From NCBI RefSeq assembly GCF_023266035.1, contig NZ_JAHFRY010000037.1, positions 1 through 32,074 on the forward strand: a stretch of 32,074 nucleotides of DNA. Reading direction: 5' to 3'. The notes beneath the pieces were generated by a model that did not search any database, was not told where the DNA came from, and worked only from the letters and a program-made list of their open reading frames with translations. Both the position numbers and the translations under genes were made by a program. This DNA is from Nevskia sp. (GTDB lineage Bacteria; Pseudomonadota; Gammaproteobacteria; Nevskiales; Nevskiaceae). The stretch's first letter is position 1, and every line of letters begins with the position of its first letter. Positions 1 through 9,885 of this stretch are shown piece by piece.

Positions 1-3029
<3,029 letters not shown>

Positions 3030-3110
3030 GGCTAACCTTAGGAAGGTCTGGCAGGGGGACAGGAGCGTACTGCGCCGCAACAAGAATGCCAAGACCACAC
3101 AACCATATTT

Positions 3111-3173
3111 AATTGGGGTCAGATACAGATTGATTTCGCATGACGCCAGCCCGCATTTAAATTAGGGACAGAT
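3111..3173. repeat. Paired AATT(G/A)GGG(T/A)CAGAT motifs flanking the transposase
   Basis: The 14-mers at 3111-3124 and 3160-3173 match at 12 of 14 positions in the same orientation. From memory, very similar GGGGTCAGAT strings are common beside Y1-type transposase genes in proteobacteria, so I infer they belong to the transposase unit ending at 3231. No counterpart is visible on the other side of the gene. Confidence 0.5.
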
Positions 3174-3182
3174 TTAAATCTG
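3169..3182. repeat. Perfect 14-bp palindrome CAGATTTAAATCTG
   Basis: The sequence CAGATTTAAATCTG is its own reverse complement and overlaps the second CAGAT motif. It lies about 50 bp downstream of the transposase stop codon. It could be an end-recognition hairpin for the transposase or a transcription signal; the sequence alone does not decide. Confidence 0.5.
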
Positions 3183-3230
3183 TTGTTAACTATTTGTTTG
3201 AAGCTGAAATGTGCCGAATCTGAGCGCCGG

Positions 3231-3926
3231 TCAACCCGGCTTTTTCAGTGCTGGACGTCCGGCACGACCGCGCGTGGTCCGACGATCGGTCTGCACTTCG
3301 ATCTGTTCGAGAAAAGAACGATCGCCCAATGCCCAGCCTTTGAGCGTTGCATCGGTGAGCTGCGCCTGCTGATCAAGCGCGACACCTTGCTGCACCAGAT
3401 CGGCGTAAGCCGCTTCGCGCGCGAACGGCGTGTTGCCGAGCGCCCAGCACAGCGGATGCGGCGTCAGCAGCCGATCCTGATGCAGCCCGATGTAATGGCG
3501 ATGGCTGGACCAGCGCCAGTCGGCCGCTTTCGTCACCAGCCCGGCGCGCACCGGATTGAGATCGATGTAGGCCATGCAGGCCAGCAGGTAGCGATCGGTC
3601 TGCACCAAAGTGGCGCGATAACGCCCTTCCCAGAGCGTGCCGGTGCGCACGTGGCGCCGGTTGAAGATCTGCACGTAACGCCGGCCGAGCGCCTGCATCA
3701 TCAGCGGCAAGCCCTTGTCGGTAGCCGGCGTGGCCAGCAGATGAAAATGGTTGCCCATCAGCACCCAGGCATGGATCGCCACCTTGTGCTTCGTCGCGTA
3801 TTCGCTGAGCAGACCGAGCAGGGTTTCCCGGTCCTGATCGTCGACGAACACCGGCTGGCGGTTGTTGCCGCGCTGGATGACGTGGTGCGGATAGCCGGGG
3901 ACGGTCAGGCGGGGGAGGCGGGCCAA
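3231..3926 (-). CDS. REP-associated tyrosine transposase (Y1/HUH, RAYT type)
   Basis: This single-domain protein of 231 residues belongs to the IS200-like Y1 transposase superfamily, which cuts single-stranded DNA at hairpins. The N-terminus MARLPRLTVPGYPHHVIQRGNN is typical of RAYT proteins. The HUH metal site is seen as MGNHFHLLAT (His60, His62), and the candidate catalytic tyrosine lies in GRRYVQIFN (Tyr84). AYIDLNPVRAGLV is a further family hallmark. The start is a TTG at 3926, chosen because a GGAG sits 8 nt upstream and the protein aligns from there. The gene appears intact. It sits between dgt and gltB, 35 bp past a duplicated dgt tail and close to two hairpins that could be its REP-like substrates. 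RAYTs are usually domesticated single-copy genes; whether this one is mobile is unknown. Confidence 0.93.
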   Translation of the reverse strand: MARLPRLTVPGYPHHVIQRGNNRQPVFVDDQDRETLLGLLSEYATKHKVAIHAWVLMGNHFHLLATPATDKGLPLMMQALGRRYVQIFNRRHVRTGTLWEGRYRATLVQTDRYLLACMAYIDLNPVRAGLVTKAADWRWSSHRHYIGLHQDRLLTPHPLCWALGNTPFAREAAYADLVQQGVALDQQAQLTDATLKGWALGDRSFLEQIEVQTDRRTTRGRAGRPALKKPG

Positions 3927-3961
3927 GGTCGTCGCTCCAGAGCGTCAGCAGACTGACCGAT

Positions 3962-4015
3962 TCACCGAAGCTGCCTCAAGTCGTAAAGCCTCGCATGCTC
4001 ATCCTGCGCATAGCG
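3962..4015 (-). repeat. Duplicate of the dgt 3' end (17 codons plus stop)
   Basis: Aligned codon by codon to 4117-4170, this 54-bp stretch differs at nine positions spread over seven codons. Every difference is synonymous, including Leu TTG/CTT and Arg CGC/AGG, so both encode RYAQDEHARLYDLRQLR and end in TGA. The longest identical run is 17 bp, at 3999-4015 and 4154-4170. Similarity stops abruptly after that run. This is either the original dgt tail displaced by an integrated element, or a remnant of a second allele. Confidence 0.9.
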
Positions 4016-4120
4016 GTGGCGACGCGAGCCACCGAGCGGGCCCCACGCGCTGTTGGCGTGGGTGCGAGCAAGGCGAGTCGGCGCCGGATCGCGGGCCAGT
4101 AACGGGGGCTGCGTCATCAT
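3962..4120 (-). CDS. Possible small ORF (52 aa) ending in a copy of the Dgt C-terminus
   Basis: The frame opens with two ATG codons (4120 and 4117) overlapping the dgt TGA, so a ribosome ending dgt could restart here. It runs 52 codons to a TGA at 3962-3964. The first 35 residues are rich in Arg, Pro and Ala and are translated from hairpin-containing DNA. The last 17, RYAQDEHARLYDLRQLR, are identical to the C-terminus of Dgt. It is shorter than typical annotated genes and I know of no homologue. It may be only the chance fusion of element DNA to the displaced dgt tail. Evidence for translation is positional only. Confidence 0.3.
   Translation of the reverse strand: MMTQPPLLARDPAPTRLARTHANSAWGPLGGSRRHRYAQDEHARLYDLRQLR
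4015..4062. repeat. Two adjacent REP-like hairpins
   Basis: Hairpin one has arms GGTGGC (4015-4020) and GCCACC (4028-4033) around a 7-nt loop. Hairpin two has arms CCCACGC (4042-4048) and GCGTGGG (4056-4062) around a 7-nt loop. Both stems are perfect. Paired short GC-rich palindromes next to a RAYT gene are the expected form of a REP/BIME element, but I cannot confirm that the unit is repeated elsewhere in the genome. Confidence 0.5.
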
Positions 4121-5265
4121 CGCAACTGCCTCAAGTCATACAGGCGCGCGTGTTCATCCTGCGCATAGCGATCGGTCATCCCCGCCACGTAATCCGCCAC
4201 CACCCGCGCCTGACCGGTCTCGCCGGCCGTCGCTGCTGCCGTGCCCGCTGCGGCATGAAACTCGGGCGGCAGCAGGCGGATGTCGGCATGCAGCGCTTCG
4301 AACAGTTCGCGGACGATGCGCCGGGCCTTGTGCATCACCCGATAGACTTGGTGGTGGCTGTACAGGTGCTCGCTGAGGTAGCGCTTCAGGTCGCGGTTGT
4401 CGCGCTGCATCGCTTCGCTGAACGAGACCAGCGGTTTGCTATGGCTGCGCACGGCGTCGATATCGGCCAGTTCCTGCTCGGCCAGACGCCGCGTGGTTTC
4501 GCTGTGCAGGTCGATGACCAGTGCATTGATCATCCGGCGGATCGTTTCGTGGCGCAGCTGGCGCGGCGTCAAGGCGGTGTAGCGCGCCGTGACTTCGGCG
4601 TGGAAGCGCGCGAACAGTGGCACTTCGCACATCTGCTCGATCGTCAGCAGGCCGGCGCGCAGGCCGTCGTCGACATCGTGATTGTTGTAGGCGATCTGGT
4701 CGGCGATGTTGGTCAGCTGGGCTTCGAGGCCGGGCTGATGCTTGCTCAGGAAGCGCTCGCCGACATCGCCGAGCGTCGCCGCGCGGCTCTGCGAGCAGTG
4801 CTTGAGGATGCCCTCGCGGGTCTCGAAGGTGAGGTTCAGGCCGCGGAACTCGGCGTACTTGTCTTCCAGTTCATCGACCACCCGCAGGCTTTGCGCGTTG
4901 TGCTCGAAGCCACCGTGCGCTTTCAGGCAGTCGTCGAGCGCGTCCTGGCCGGCGTGGCCGAACGGCGTGTGCCCCAAGTCATGCGCGAGGGCGATGGTTT
5001 CGGCCAGGTCCTCGTTCAGATGCAGGCCGCGGGCAAGGCTGCGGGTGATCTGGGCGACTTCCAGCGAATGGGTCAGGCGATTGCGATAGAGATCGCCTTC
5101 GTGACTGACGAAGACCTGGGTCTTGTACTCGAGCCGGCGGAACGCCGCCGAATGGATGATCCGATCGCGATCGCGCTGGTATTCACTGCGGCCCTGCGGC
5201 GGTGCTTCGGCGTGGCGGCGACCTCGCGAGCGATCCTCGCGCGCGGCGTAGGGCGCGAGCGTCAT
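4117..5265 (-). CDS. dgt: Deoxyguanosinetriphosphate triphosphohydrolase-like protein
   Basis: This HD-domain enzyme of 382 residues hydrolyses dNTPs to nucleosides and triphosphate. It matches the Dgt-like family of moderate length (about 380 residues, shorter than E. coli Dgt). The metal-binding set is visible as NRLTHSLEVAQ (His66) and IALAHDLGHTPFGHAG (His95, Asp96, His99, His104). The start ATG overlaps the aroB stop as ATGA, and the N-terminal REDRSRGRRHAEAPP segment is typical. The C-terminus RYAQDEHARLYDLRQLR is repeated just downstream with only silent changes, suggesting the 3' end has been replaced or duplicated. The last gene of the pil-aro-dgt run, it is probably translationally coupled to aroB. 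Function is inferred from family; substrate preference cannot be read from the sequence. Confidence 0.95.
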   Translation of the reverse strand: MTLAPYAAREDRSRGRRHAEAPPQGRSEYQRDRDRIIHSAAFRRLEYKTQVFVSHEGDLYRNRLTHSLEVAQITRSLARGLHLNEDLAETIALAHDLGHTPFGHAGQDALDDCLKAHGGFEHNAQSLRVVDELEDKYAEFRGLNLTFETREGILKHCSQSRAATLGDVGERFLSKHQPGLEAQLTNIADQIAYNNHDVDDGLRAGLLTIEQMCEVPLFARFHAEVTARYTALTPRQLRHETIRRMINALVIDLHSETTRRLAEQELADIDAVRSHSKPLVSFSEAMQRDNRDLKRYLSEHLYSHHQVYRVMHKARRIVRELFEALHADIRLLPPEFHAAAGTAAATAGETGQARVVADYVAGMTDRYAQDEHARLYDLRQLR

Positions 5266-6386
5266 GCGGCTTGCGTCGCGGTGCCCGCTGCGTCGGAAGC
5301 CGTGCAGAAATGGTCCAGGGTGGCGTCGAGTGCGGCAACATCGAAATCGGCCGTGGTCGCCGCTTCGCCGATCGCCCGCATCAGCACCAGGCGCAGCTTG
5401 CCGGCCGCCACTTTCTTGTCGCGCGCCATCAGGCTACGAAAATCGTCCGGCGTCATCGCCGCCGGCGGGCGTACCGGCAGCTTGGCGCGCTCGATCAGCT
5501 TCAGGCAGCGCTCGGCGTCCTCGGGCTTCAGCCAGCCGAGGCGCATCGACATGTCCGCCGCCATCGCCAGACCGAGACCGACCGCTTCGCCATGCAGCCA
5601 GGTCTCGTACTGGGTGAAGGTTTCGACCGCATGGCCGAAGGTATGGCCGAGATTCAGCAAGGTGCGTGGACCGCCGGCCAACGATTCGCGTTCGTCGAGC
5701 GCAACGATCCGCGCCTTCAGCTTGCAGCAGCGTTCTACGGCTTCGGCGACCGCGTTCGGATCGAGCGCCAGAATCGCGTCGAGATCGCGTTCCAAGCGTG
5801 CGAACAGCGCGGCGTCGCCGAGCATGCCGCACTTGATCACTTCAGCCAGACCGGCCGACAGCTCGCGCGGCGGCAGCGTGTTCAGGGTGTCGGTATCGGC
5901 GAACACGGCGATCGGCTGATGGAAGGCACCGATCAGATTCTTGCCGCGCGCGTGGTTGACGCCGGTCTTGCCGCCGACCGAGGAATCGACTTGGCTCAAC
6001 AGAGTCGTCGGCATCTGCACGAAGGCGATGCCGCGCTGGTAGATCGAGGCGACGAAGCCGGTCAGATCACCGATCACGCCGCCACCGAGGGCGATCAGCA
6101 CGCCATCGCGGGCGATGCGGCTGGCCAGCAGCCAGTCGAGCACCTGTTCGGAATTGGCCCAGGTCTTCTGCAGTTCACCGGCCGGCAGCACGAAGGCGTG
6201 CTCGCGGGTCAGGCCCAGCGCATCGAGCACCGGATCGAGGTAGCGGGCAGCGACGTTGGCATCGGTGACGATGCGCAGGGTCTTGCCGCGCAGCTCGGCA
6301 TAGGACTCCGGATCGGCCAGCAGGCCGGCGCCGATCGCCAGCGGGTAGCTGCGTTCGCCGAGTTCAACGCTTAGGAGTCGACGCAT
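5262..6386 (-). CDS. aroB: 3-dehydroquinate synthase
   Basis: This cytoplasmic enzyme converts DAHP to 3-dehydroquinate, the second step of the shikimate pathway, using NAD+ and a divalent metal. The 374-residue length is normal for the family. The NAD-binding glycine motif ALGGGVIGDLTGFVAS, QMPTTLLSQVDSSVGGKTGVNH, the metal-ligand region GLAEVIKCGM and NLGHTFGHAVE are all present. The start ATG at 6386 has a TGAAG just upstream and overlaps the 3' end of aroK by 16 bp. The stop overlaps the dgt start (ATGA). The aroK-aroB pair behind pilQ is the standard gammaproteobacterial arrangement. Nothing unusual is seen. Confidence 0.98.
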   Translation of the reverse strand: MRRLLSVELGERSYPLAIGAGLLADPESYAELRGKTLRIVTDANVAARYLDPVLDALGLTREHAFVLPAGELQKTWANSEQVLDWLLASRIARDGVLIALGGGVIGDLTGFVASIYQRGIAFVQMPTTLLSQVDSSVGGKTGVNHARGKNLIGAFHQPIAVFADTDTLNTLPPRELSAGLAEVIKCGMLGDAALFARLERDLDAILALDPNAVAEAVERCCKLKARIVALDERESLAGGPRTLLNLGHTFGHAVETFTQYETWLHGEAVGLGLAMAADMSMRLGWLKPEDAERCLKLIERAKLPVRPPAAMTPDDFRSLMARDKKVAAGKLRLVLMRAIGEAATTADFDVAALDATLDHFCTASDAAGTATQAA

Positions 6387-6937
6387 GGCTTCAATGGTGC
6401 GGCAGGGGCGGGTGCGGCAATGGGGCGGACCAGATGATCTTCAATCTCGCGGGCAAGGGCGCGAGCGTTGCGCCCATCGGTGTGGACGATGAAATCGGCA
6501 ATTTCGCGGTACAGCGGATCGCGCAGCGCGAACAGGCGCTGGAGCGTGTCACGGCGATCCCCGACCTGCAACAACGGCCGGTTGTCGGTGCGCTCGGTGC
6601 GGGCGATCTGATGATCGACGCTGGCGTGCAGGTAGACGACGAAGCCGCGGGCAGCGAGCAGGGCGCGGGAATCAGCATCCATCACTGCGCCGCCGCCGGT
6701 CGACAGCACGATGCCGTCGCGCTGCACCAGCTCGGCGATCGCCGCAGATTCGCGCTTGCGGAAACCGGCCTCGCCTTCCTTCTCGAAAATGAACGCGATA
6801 TTGACGCCGGTGCGCGCCTCGACGACCTGATCGGAATCGACGAATTCCAGCCGACAGGCATCGGCGAGCCGGCGTCCGACCGTAGTCTTGCCGGCGCCCA
6901 TCGGGCCAACGAGGTAGATGTTGCGCTTGCTGTTCAC
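6371..6937 (-). CDS. aroK: Shikimate kinase
   Basis: This enzyme phosphorylates shikimate at the 3-hydroxyl with ATP, step five of the shikimate pathway. The P-loop GPMGAGKTTVGRRLA lies close to the N-terminus. EFVDSD (shikimate contact), STGGGAVM, and the lid arginine region RTERTDNRPLL follow in order. I favour a GTG start at 6937, giving NSKRNIYLVGPMG as N-terminus exactly as in other AroK proteins. An ATG at 6988 in the same frame would add 17 unconserved residues and lacks a clear ribosome site. The GTG also has only a weak GAAG, so the choice rests on family alignment. Length from the GTG is 188 residues. It follows pilQ closely and overlaps aroB. Confidence 0.95.
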   Translation of the reverse strand: MNSKRNIYLVGPMGAGKTTVGRRLADACRLEFVDSDQVVEARTGVNIAFIFEKEGEAGFRKRESAAIAELVQRDGIVLSTGGGAVMDADSRALLAARGFVVYLHASVDHQIARTERTDNRPLLQVGDRRDTLQRLFALRDPLYREIADFIVHTDGRNARALAREIEDHLVRPIAAPAPAAPLKPCVDS

Positions 6938-7003
6938 CGGCTTCGGATGCTGGTTGAAGGTTGAAGGTTGGGCGACCCTCAACCGCATCCGGGGCCGCAG
7001 CCG

Positions 7004-9298
7004 TCAGTTTACCTTCAGGCCTTCGCTGAGGATTTTCGGCGTGATGAAGATCAGCAACTCGGTCTTGTTCTGGATCTTGATCTTGTTGCGGAACAGCACG
7101 CCGAGCACCGGGATGTCGCCGAGCAGCGGCACCTTGGTGACACTGTCGTTGGTGGTCTGCTCGTAGATGCCGCCAAGGACCACGGTCTGGCCGTTGTCGA
7201 CCAGCACCTGAGTGGTGACCTTGCGGGTATCGATCGCCGGCGCCGAACCGCCGCCGCTCTGGGCGACATCAGTACCCTGCGAATCGTTGGTGACCGCCAG
7301 ATCCATGATCACCCGGTTGTCCGGCGTGATCTGCGGCGTCACGTTCAGGCTCAGCACCGCCTTCTTGAACTGCACCGCCGTGGCGCCGCTGGAAGTGGCG
7401 TTCTGGAACGGGATTTCCCGGCCCTGTTCGATCGCCGCCTGCTTGCCGTTGGCGGTGATCACTCGGGGTGAGGAAATCACTTCGCCCTTGCCTTCGGACT
7501 GCAGCGCCGACAGTTCCAGATCGATCAGCGAATTGCGGCCGAGGATGGCCAGCGCGATGCTGCCGGCCGGATTGGCGACCGGCAGATTGACGTTGTAGCG
7601 ATCGCCGATCGCACCCGCCGCGCGCGGTGCAGGCGTCGAGCCGCCGATCGATGGCAAGCCAGTCGGCGAGCCGCTCAACGAGGTATTGGTGCCTTCGCCG
7701 CTGCCGCTGGTCGAGATCAGGCCGCCGTTGCCGCCGTCCCGCGTGCGGTTGCCGCTGAAGCCGAAGCGGGCGCCGAATTCACGATCGAAATTCGAGCGGG
7801 CGACGACGATGCGCGACTCGATCAGCACCTGGCGCACCGGGATATCGAGACGCTGCACCAGCGCGCGGATCTCGCCGAGCTTGTCGCGCGTCTCCAGCAC
7901 CAGCATGGTGTTGGTGCGCTCGTCGACGGTGACGCTGCCGCGTTCGGACAGCACCGAGTTGTCCTTCGACTTGATCAGGCTCGCCAGCTCGCTGGCCTTG
8001 GCGTAGTTGACCTGGATGATTTCCGAACGCAGCGCGGCGAGCTGCACCTTCTGCTTCTCGTTCTCCAGATCGGCTTTTTCGCGCTGGGCGAGTTCGTCGA
8101 GCGGTGCCACCAGGATCACGTTGCCGGACTTGCGCTGGCCGAGGCCCTTGGTGCGCAGGATGATGTCCAGCGCCTGATCCCAGGGCACGTTCTGCAGGCG
8201 CATCGCGATCTGGCCGGTCACCGAATCGGAGACCACCATATTGGTCTGGGCGACGTCGGCAATGATCTGCAGCAGCGAGCGCACATCGATGCTCTGGAAC
8301 GACAGGCTGATCTTTTCGCCGGTGTACTGCGGCTCCAGCCGGCGACGCTCGTCGAGCTTCTCCTGCGAGATCGGCTGCAGTTCCAGGGTGAACACGTTGC
8401 CGGACTGATAGGCGACCTGCTCGAAGTCACCGGCCGCGATCGGGGTGACGATGATCTGGGCGTTGGCGCCATCGCGGGAAGCGTCGATGAACTTCACCGG
8501 CGTGGCGAAATCGAGCACGTCGAAACGCTTGGCAAGGCGTTCTGGTACCGAGGTGTTCTTGAAACGGACCACGATCTTGCCGCCTTCTTCGCGGACATCG
8601 ACCGCATTACGGGTGTCGCCAAGCGCGATGATGACCCGGCCTTCACCCTTCTCGCCACGGCGGAAGTCGATGTTCGAGATCAGGCCCTGTACCGGTGCCG
8701 TGCTCGCAGCAGCTCTTGCCGGAGTAATCGCCGGGGCACCCGTCGGCACAACAGTAGTGGACGTCCGCGGCGGCAACGGCTTGGCCGCCATCGGTGACGA
8801 CAAGGCGCCGGTGAGACCGGCGAGTTCGAGGTAGATCTTGTTGCCGTCGACTCGCACCGTGTGCGGTGTCAGCGCGTTCATTTCGACGACGATCCGCGAC
8901 CGGCCCTTGGCCTCGGCGGCGGCAACCGAACGAACCAATCCGACATTGACCTTGCGATAGCGATTGAGCAGCGCCAGCGTGGTATCCGGCAGATCGATCG
9001 ACAGGCGCGCAGGCTTGTCGATGGCGAACACCACCGGCTCCGGTGCCGGCGACGACAGGGTCAAGGTCAGCAGCACGCGATCACCGTCGAGCGCGACGAA
9101 ATCCATGCTCTGCAGCGAGCGCACCGTCTGAGTCTGAGTCTGAGTCTGAGTCTGAGTCTGGGCCCGCACCGGCAGGCCCAGGCTGACAAGCGCCAGCAGC
9201 AGCAATGCGGCGGCACGGTGCAGCCATCCCGCCCCGCTGATCACAGCCTTGTTTCCCGGGCGAGTCCTCCGATCGGCAGAGGCGGTTCGAGTCGACAT
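7004..9298 (-). CDS. pilQ: Type IV pilus secretin PilQ
   Basis: PilQ forms the outer-membrane ring through which type IV pili pass and also serves DNA uptake. From the chosen start the protein has 764 residues. It has a Sec signal peptide (hydrophobic AALLLLALVSLGLP, about residues 30-45) ending in VRA. A Gln-Thr repeat and two AMIN regions follow, in the segments containing VFAIDKPARLSIDLP and GRVIIALGDTRNAVDVRE. A secretin short domain (KISLSFQSIDVRSLLQIIADVA), a NolW-like domain and the secretin core come next, with VPLLGDIPVLGVLF near the end. A Gly/Ser-rich loop interrupts the core. I choose the ATG at 9298 because GGAG sits 7 nt upstream and a normal signal peptide results. An ATG at 9364 overlaps the pilP stop but lacks a ribosome site. 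Identity is secure; the start is less so. Confidence 0.97.
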   Translation of the reverse strand: MSTRTASADRRTRPGNKAVISGAGWLHRAAALLLLALVSLGLPVRAQTQTQTQTQTQTVRSLQSMDFVALDGDRVLLTLTLSSPAPEPVVFAIDKPARLSIDLPDTTLALLNRYRKVNVGLVRSVAAAEAKGRSRIVVEMNALTPHTVRVDGNKIYLELAGLTGALSSPMAAKPLPPRTSTTVVPTGAPAITPARAAASTAPVQGLISNIDFRRGEKGEGRVIIALGDTRNAVDVREEGGKIVVRFKNTSVPERLAKRFDVLDFATPVKFIDASRDGANAQIIVTPIAAGDFEQVAYQSGNVFTLELQPISQEKLDERRRLEPQYTGEKISLSFQSIDVRSLLQIIADVAQTNMVVSDSVTGQIAMRLQNVPWDQALDIILRTKGLGQRKSGNVILVAPLDELAQREKADLENEKQKVQLAALRSEIIQVNYAKASELASLIKSKDNSVLSERGSVTVDERTNTMLVLETRDKLGEIRALVQRLDIPVRQVLIESRIVVARSNFDREFGARFGFSGNRTRDGGNGGLISTSGSGEGTNTSLSGSPTGLPSIGGSTPAPRAAGAIGDRYNVNLPVANPAGSIALAILGRNSLIDLELSALQSEGKGEVISSPRVITANGKQAAIEQGREIPFQNATSSGATAVQFKKAVLSLNVTPQITPDNRVIMDLAVTNDSQGTDVAQSGGGSAPAIDTRKVTTQVLVDNGQTVVLGGIYEQTTNDSVTKVPLLGDIPVLGVLFRNKIKIQNKTELLIFITPKILSEGLKVN
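9126..9161. repeat. Hexanucleotide tandem repeat (six units) coding (Gln-Thr)6 in PilQ
   Basis: The plus strand shows GTCTGA repeated five times followed by a sixth unit GTCTGG. In the pilQ frame this reads as six Gln-Thr pairs starting at the predicted signal peptidase site. Because the unit is six bases, slippage would add or remove dipeptides without breaking the frame. Confidence 0.95.
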
Positions 9299-9360
9299 CG
9301 TGGTGCTCCAGTGCAGCATCGTTCGGGGGTGGTGACGTTCAGTCAGGTGTGGCTGGCGAT

Positions 9361-9885
9361 TCATTCGGTTGCGGCCAGCGCCGCCGCCCGTTCGGTGAAA
9401 CCGCCGAAGCCATCTGGAATGATTTCGGTGAGGCTCACTTCGGCCTCGGTGACCTTGTTGATCCGGCCGTAGTTCTGGCCCATGTGATCGCCGATGGTGA
9501 CCCGGTGGATGACCGCGTCCGGCGCTCTGACCATCGCGTAGGTCTTGCCGCTGAAGACCACCATGCCGACCAGGCGCAGCGCGTCGATCGGGAATTCCTC
9601 GAGCGGTTCCTTGTTGCGGTTCAGGTCCGGGCGCAGTGCCGAGCCTTCACCACCTTCGGCACGCTGCTGGGCCTCCGGCGAATTCACGAACGGATCGCGG
9701 CGGTTGTCGCTGACGTAGGCGTAGGCCTCGTACTGCTTCATCTGCGGAATCGGATCGATCTGCGAGTTCTTGCGCGCCTTGACCTCGGCCACCCAAACCT
9801 CGAGATCGCTCATGCTGCTGCTGCAGGCCGACAGCGTCAGGCTGACGGCCAGCAACGGCAGGACCCAGCGGTGAGGGCGGCTCAT
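9361..9885 (-). CDS. pilP: Type IV pilus lipoprotein PilP
   Basis: PilP is an inner-membrane lipoprotein that links the PilMNO alignment complex to PilQ. The protein has 174 residues, close to the family norm. A short signal peptide ends in the lipobox LSAC, giving lipidation at Cys21. The linker contains the conserved NRRDPFVNS stretch. The C-terminal half forms the beta-sandwich domain (FPIDALRLVGMV, VTIGDHMGQNYGRI). The start ATG overlaps the pilO stop as ATGA, so it is likely coupled to pilO. Position between pilO and pilQ confirms the call. Confidence 0.97.
   Translation of the reverse strand: MSRPHRWVLPLLAVSLTLSACSSSMSDLEVWVAEVKARKNSQIDPIPQMKQYEAYAYVSDNRRDPFVNSPEAQQRAEGGEGSALRPDLNRNKEPLEEFPIDALRLVGMVVFSGKTYAMVRAPDAVIHRVTIGDHMGQNYGRINKVTEAEVSLTEIIPDGFGGFTERAAALAATE

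Larger units (their letters stand above)
3030..3230. other. AT-rich intergenic stretch between gltB and transposase
   Basis: This 201-bp gap is visibly richer in A and T than its surroundings. It must contain the 5' leader of gltB, but I cannot place a convincing promoter. It holds two imperfect direct copies of a GGG-N-CAGAT motif and a 14-bp palindrome, listed separately. The composition and repeats fit the outer flank of a REP-associated transposase unit rather than host sequence. Confidence 0.5.

Noticed and set aside
4150-5919. 589-codon plus-strand frame over dgt and aroB
   Set aside because: It spans two well-supported minus-strand genes. The composition is that of a shadow frame and no motif is seen.
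9122-9165. Short tandem repeat as a possible CRISPR or phase-variable promoter
   Set aside because: The unit is six bases, inside a coding region, and has no spacers. It is a coding microsatellite.
9299-9364. Longer PilQ start overlapping the pilP stop
   Set aside because: It adds 22 charged residues before the signal peptide and has no ribosome site. The ATG at 9298 has GGAG at 7 nt.
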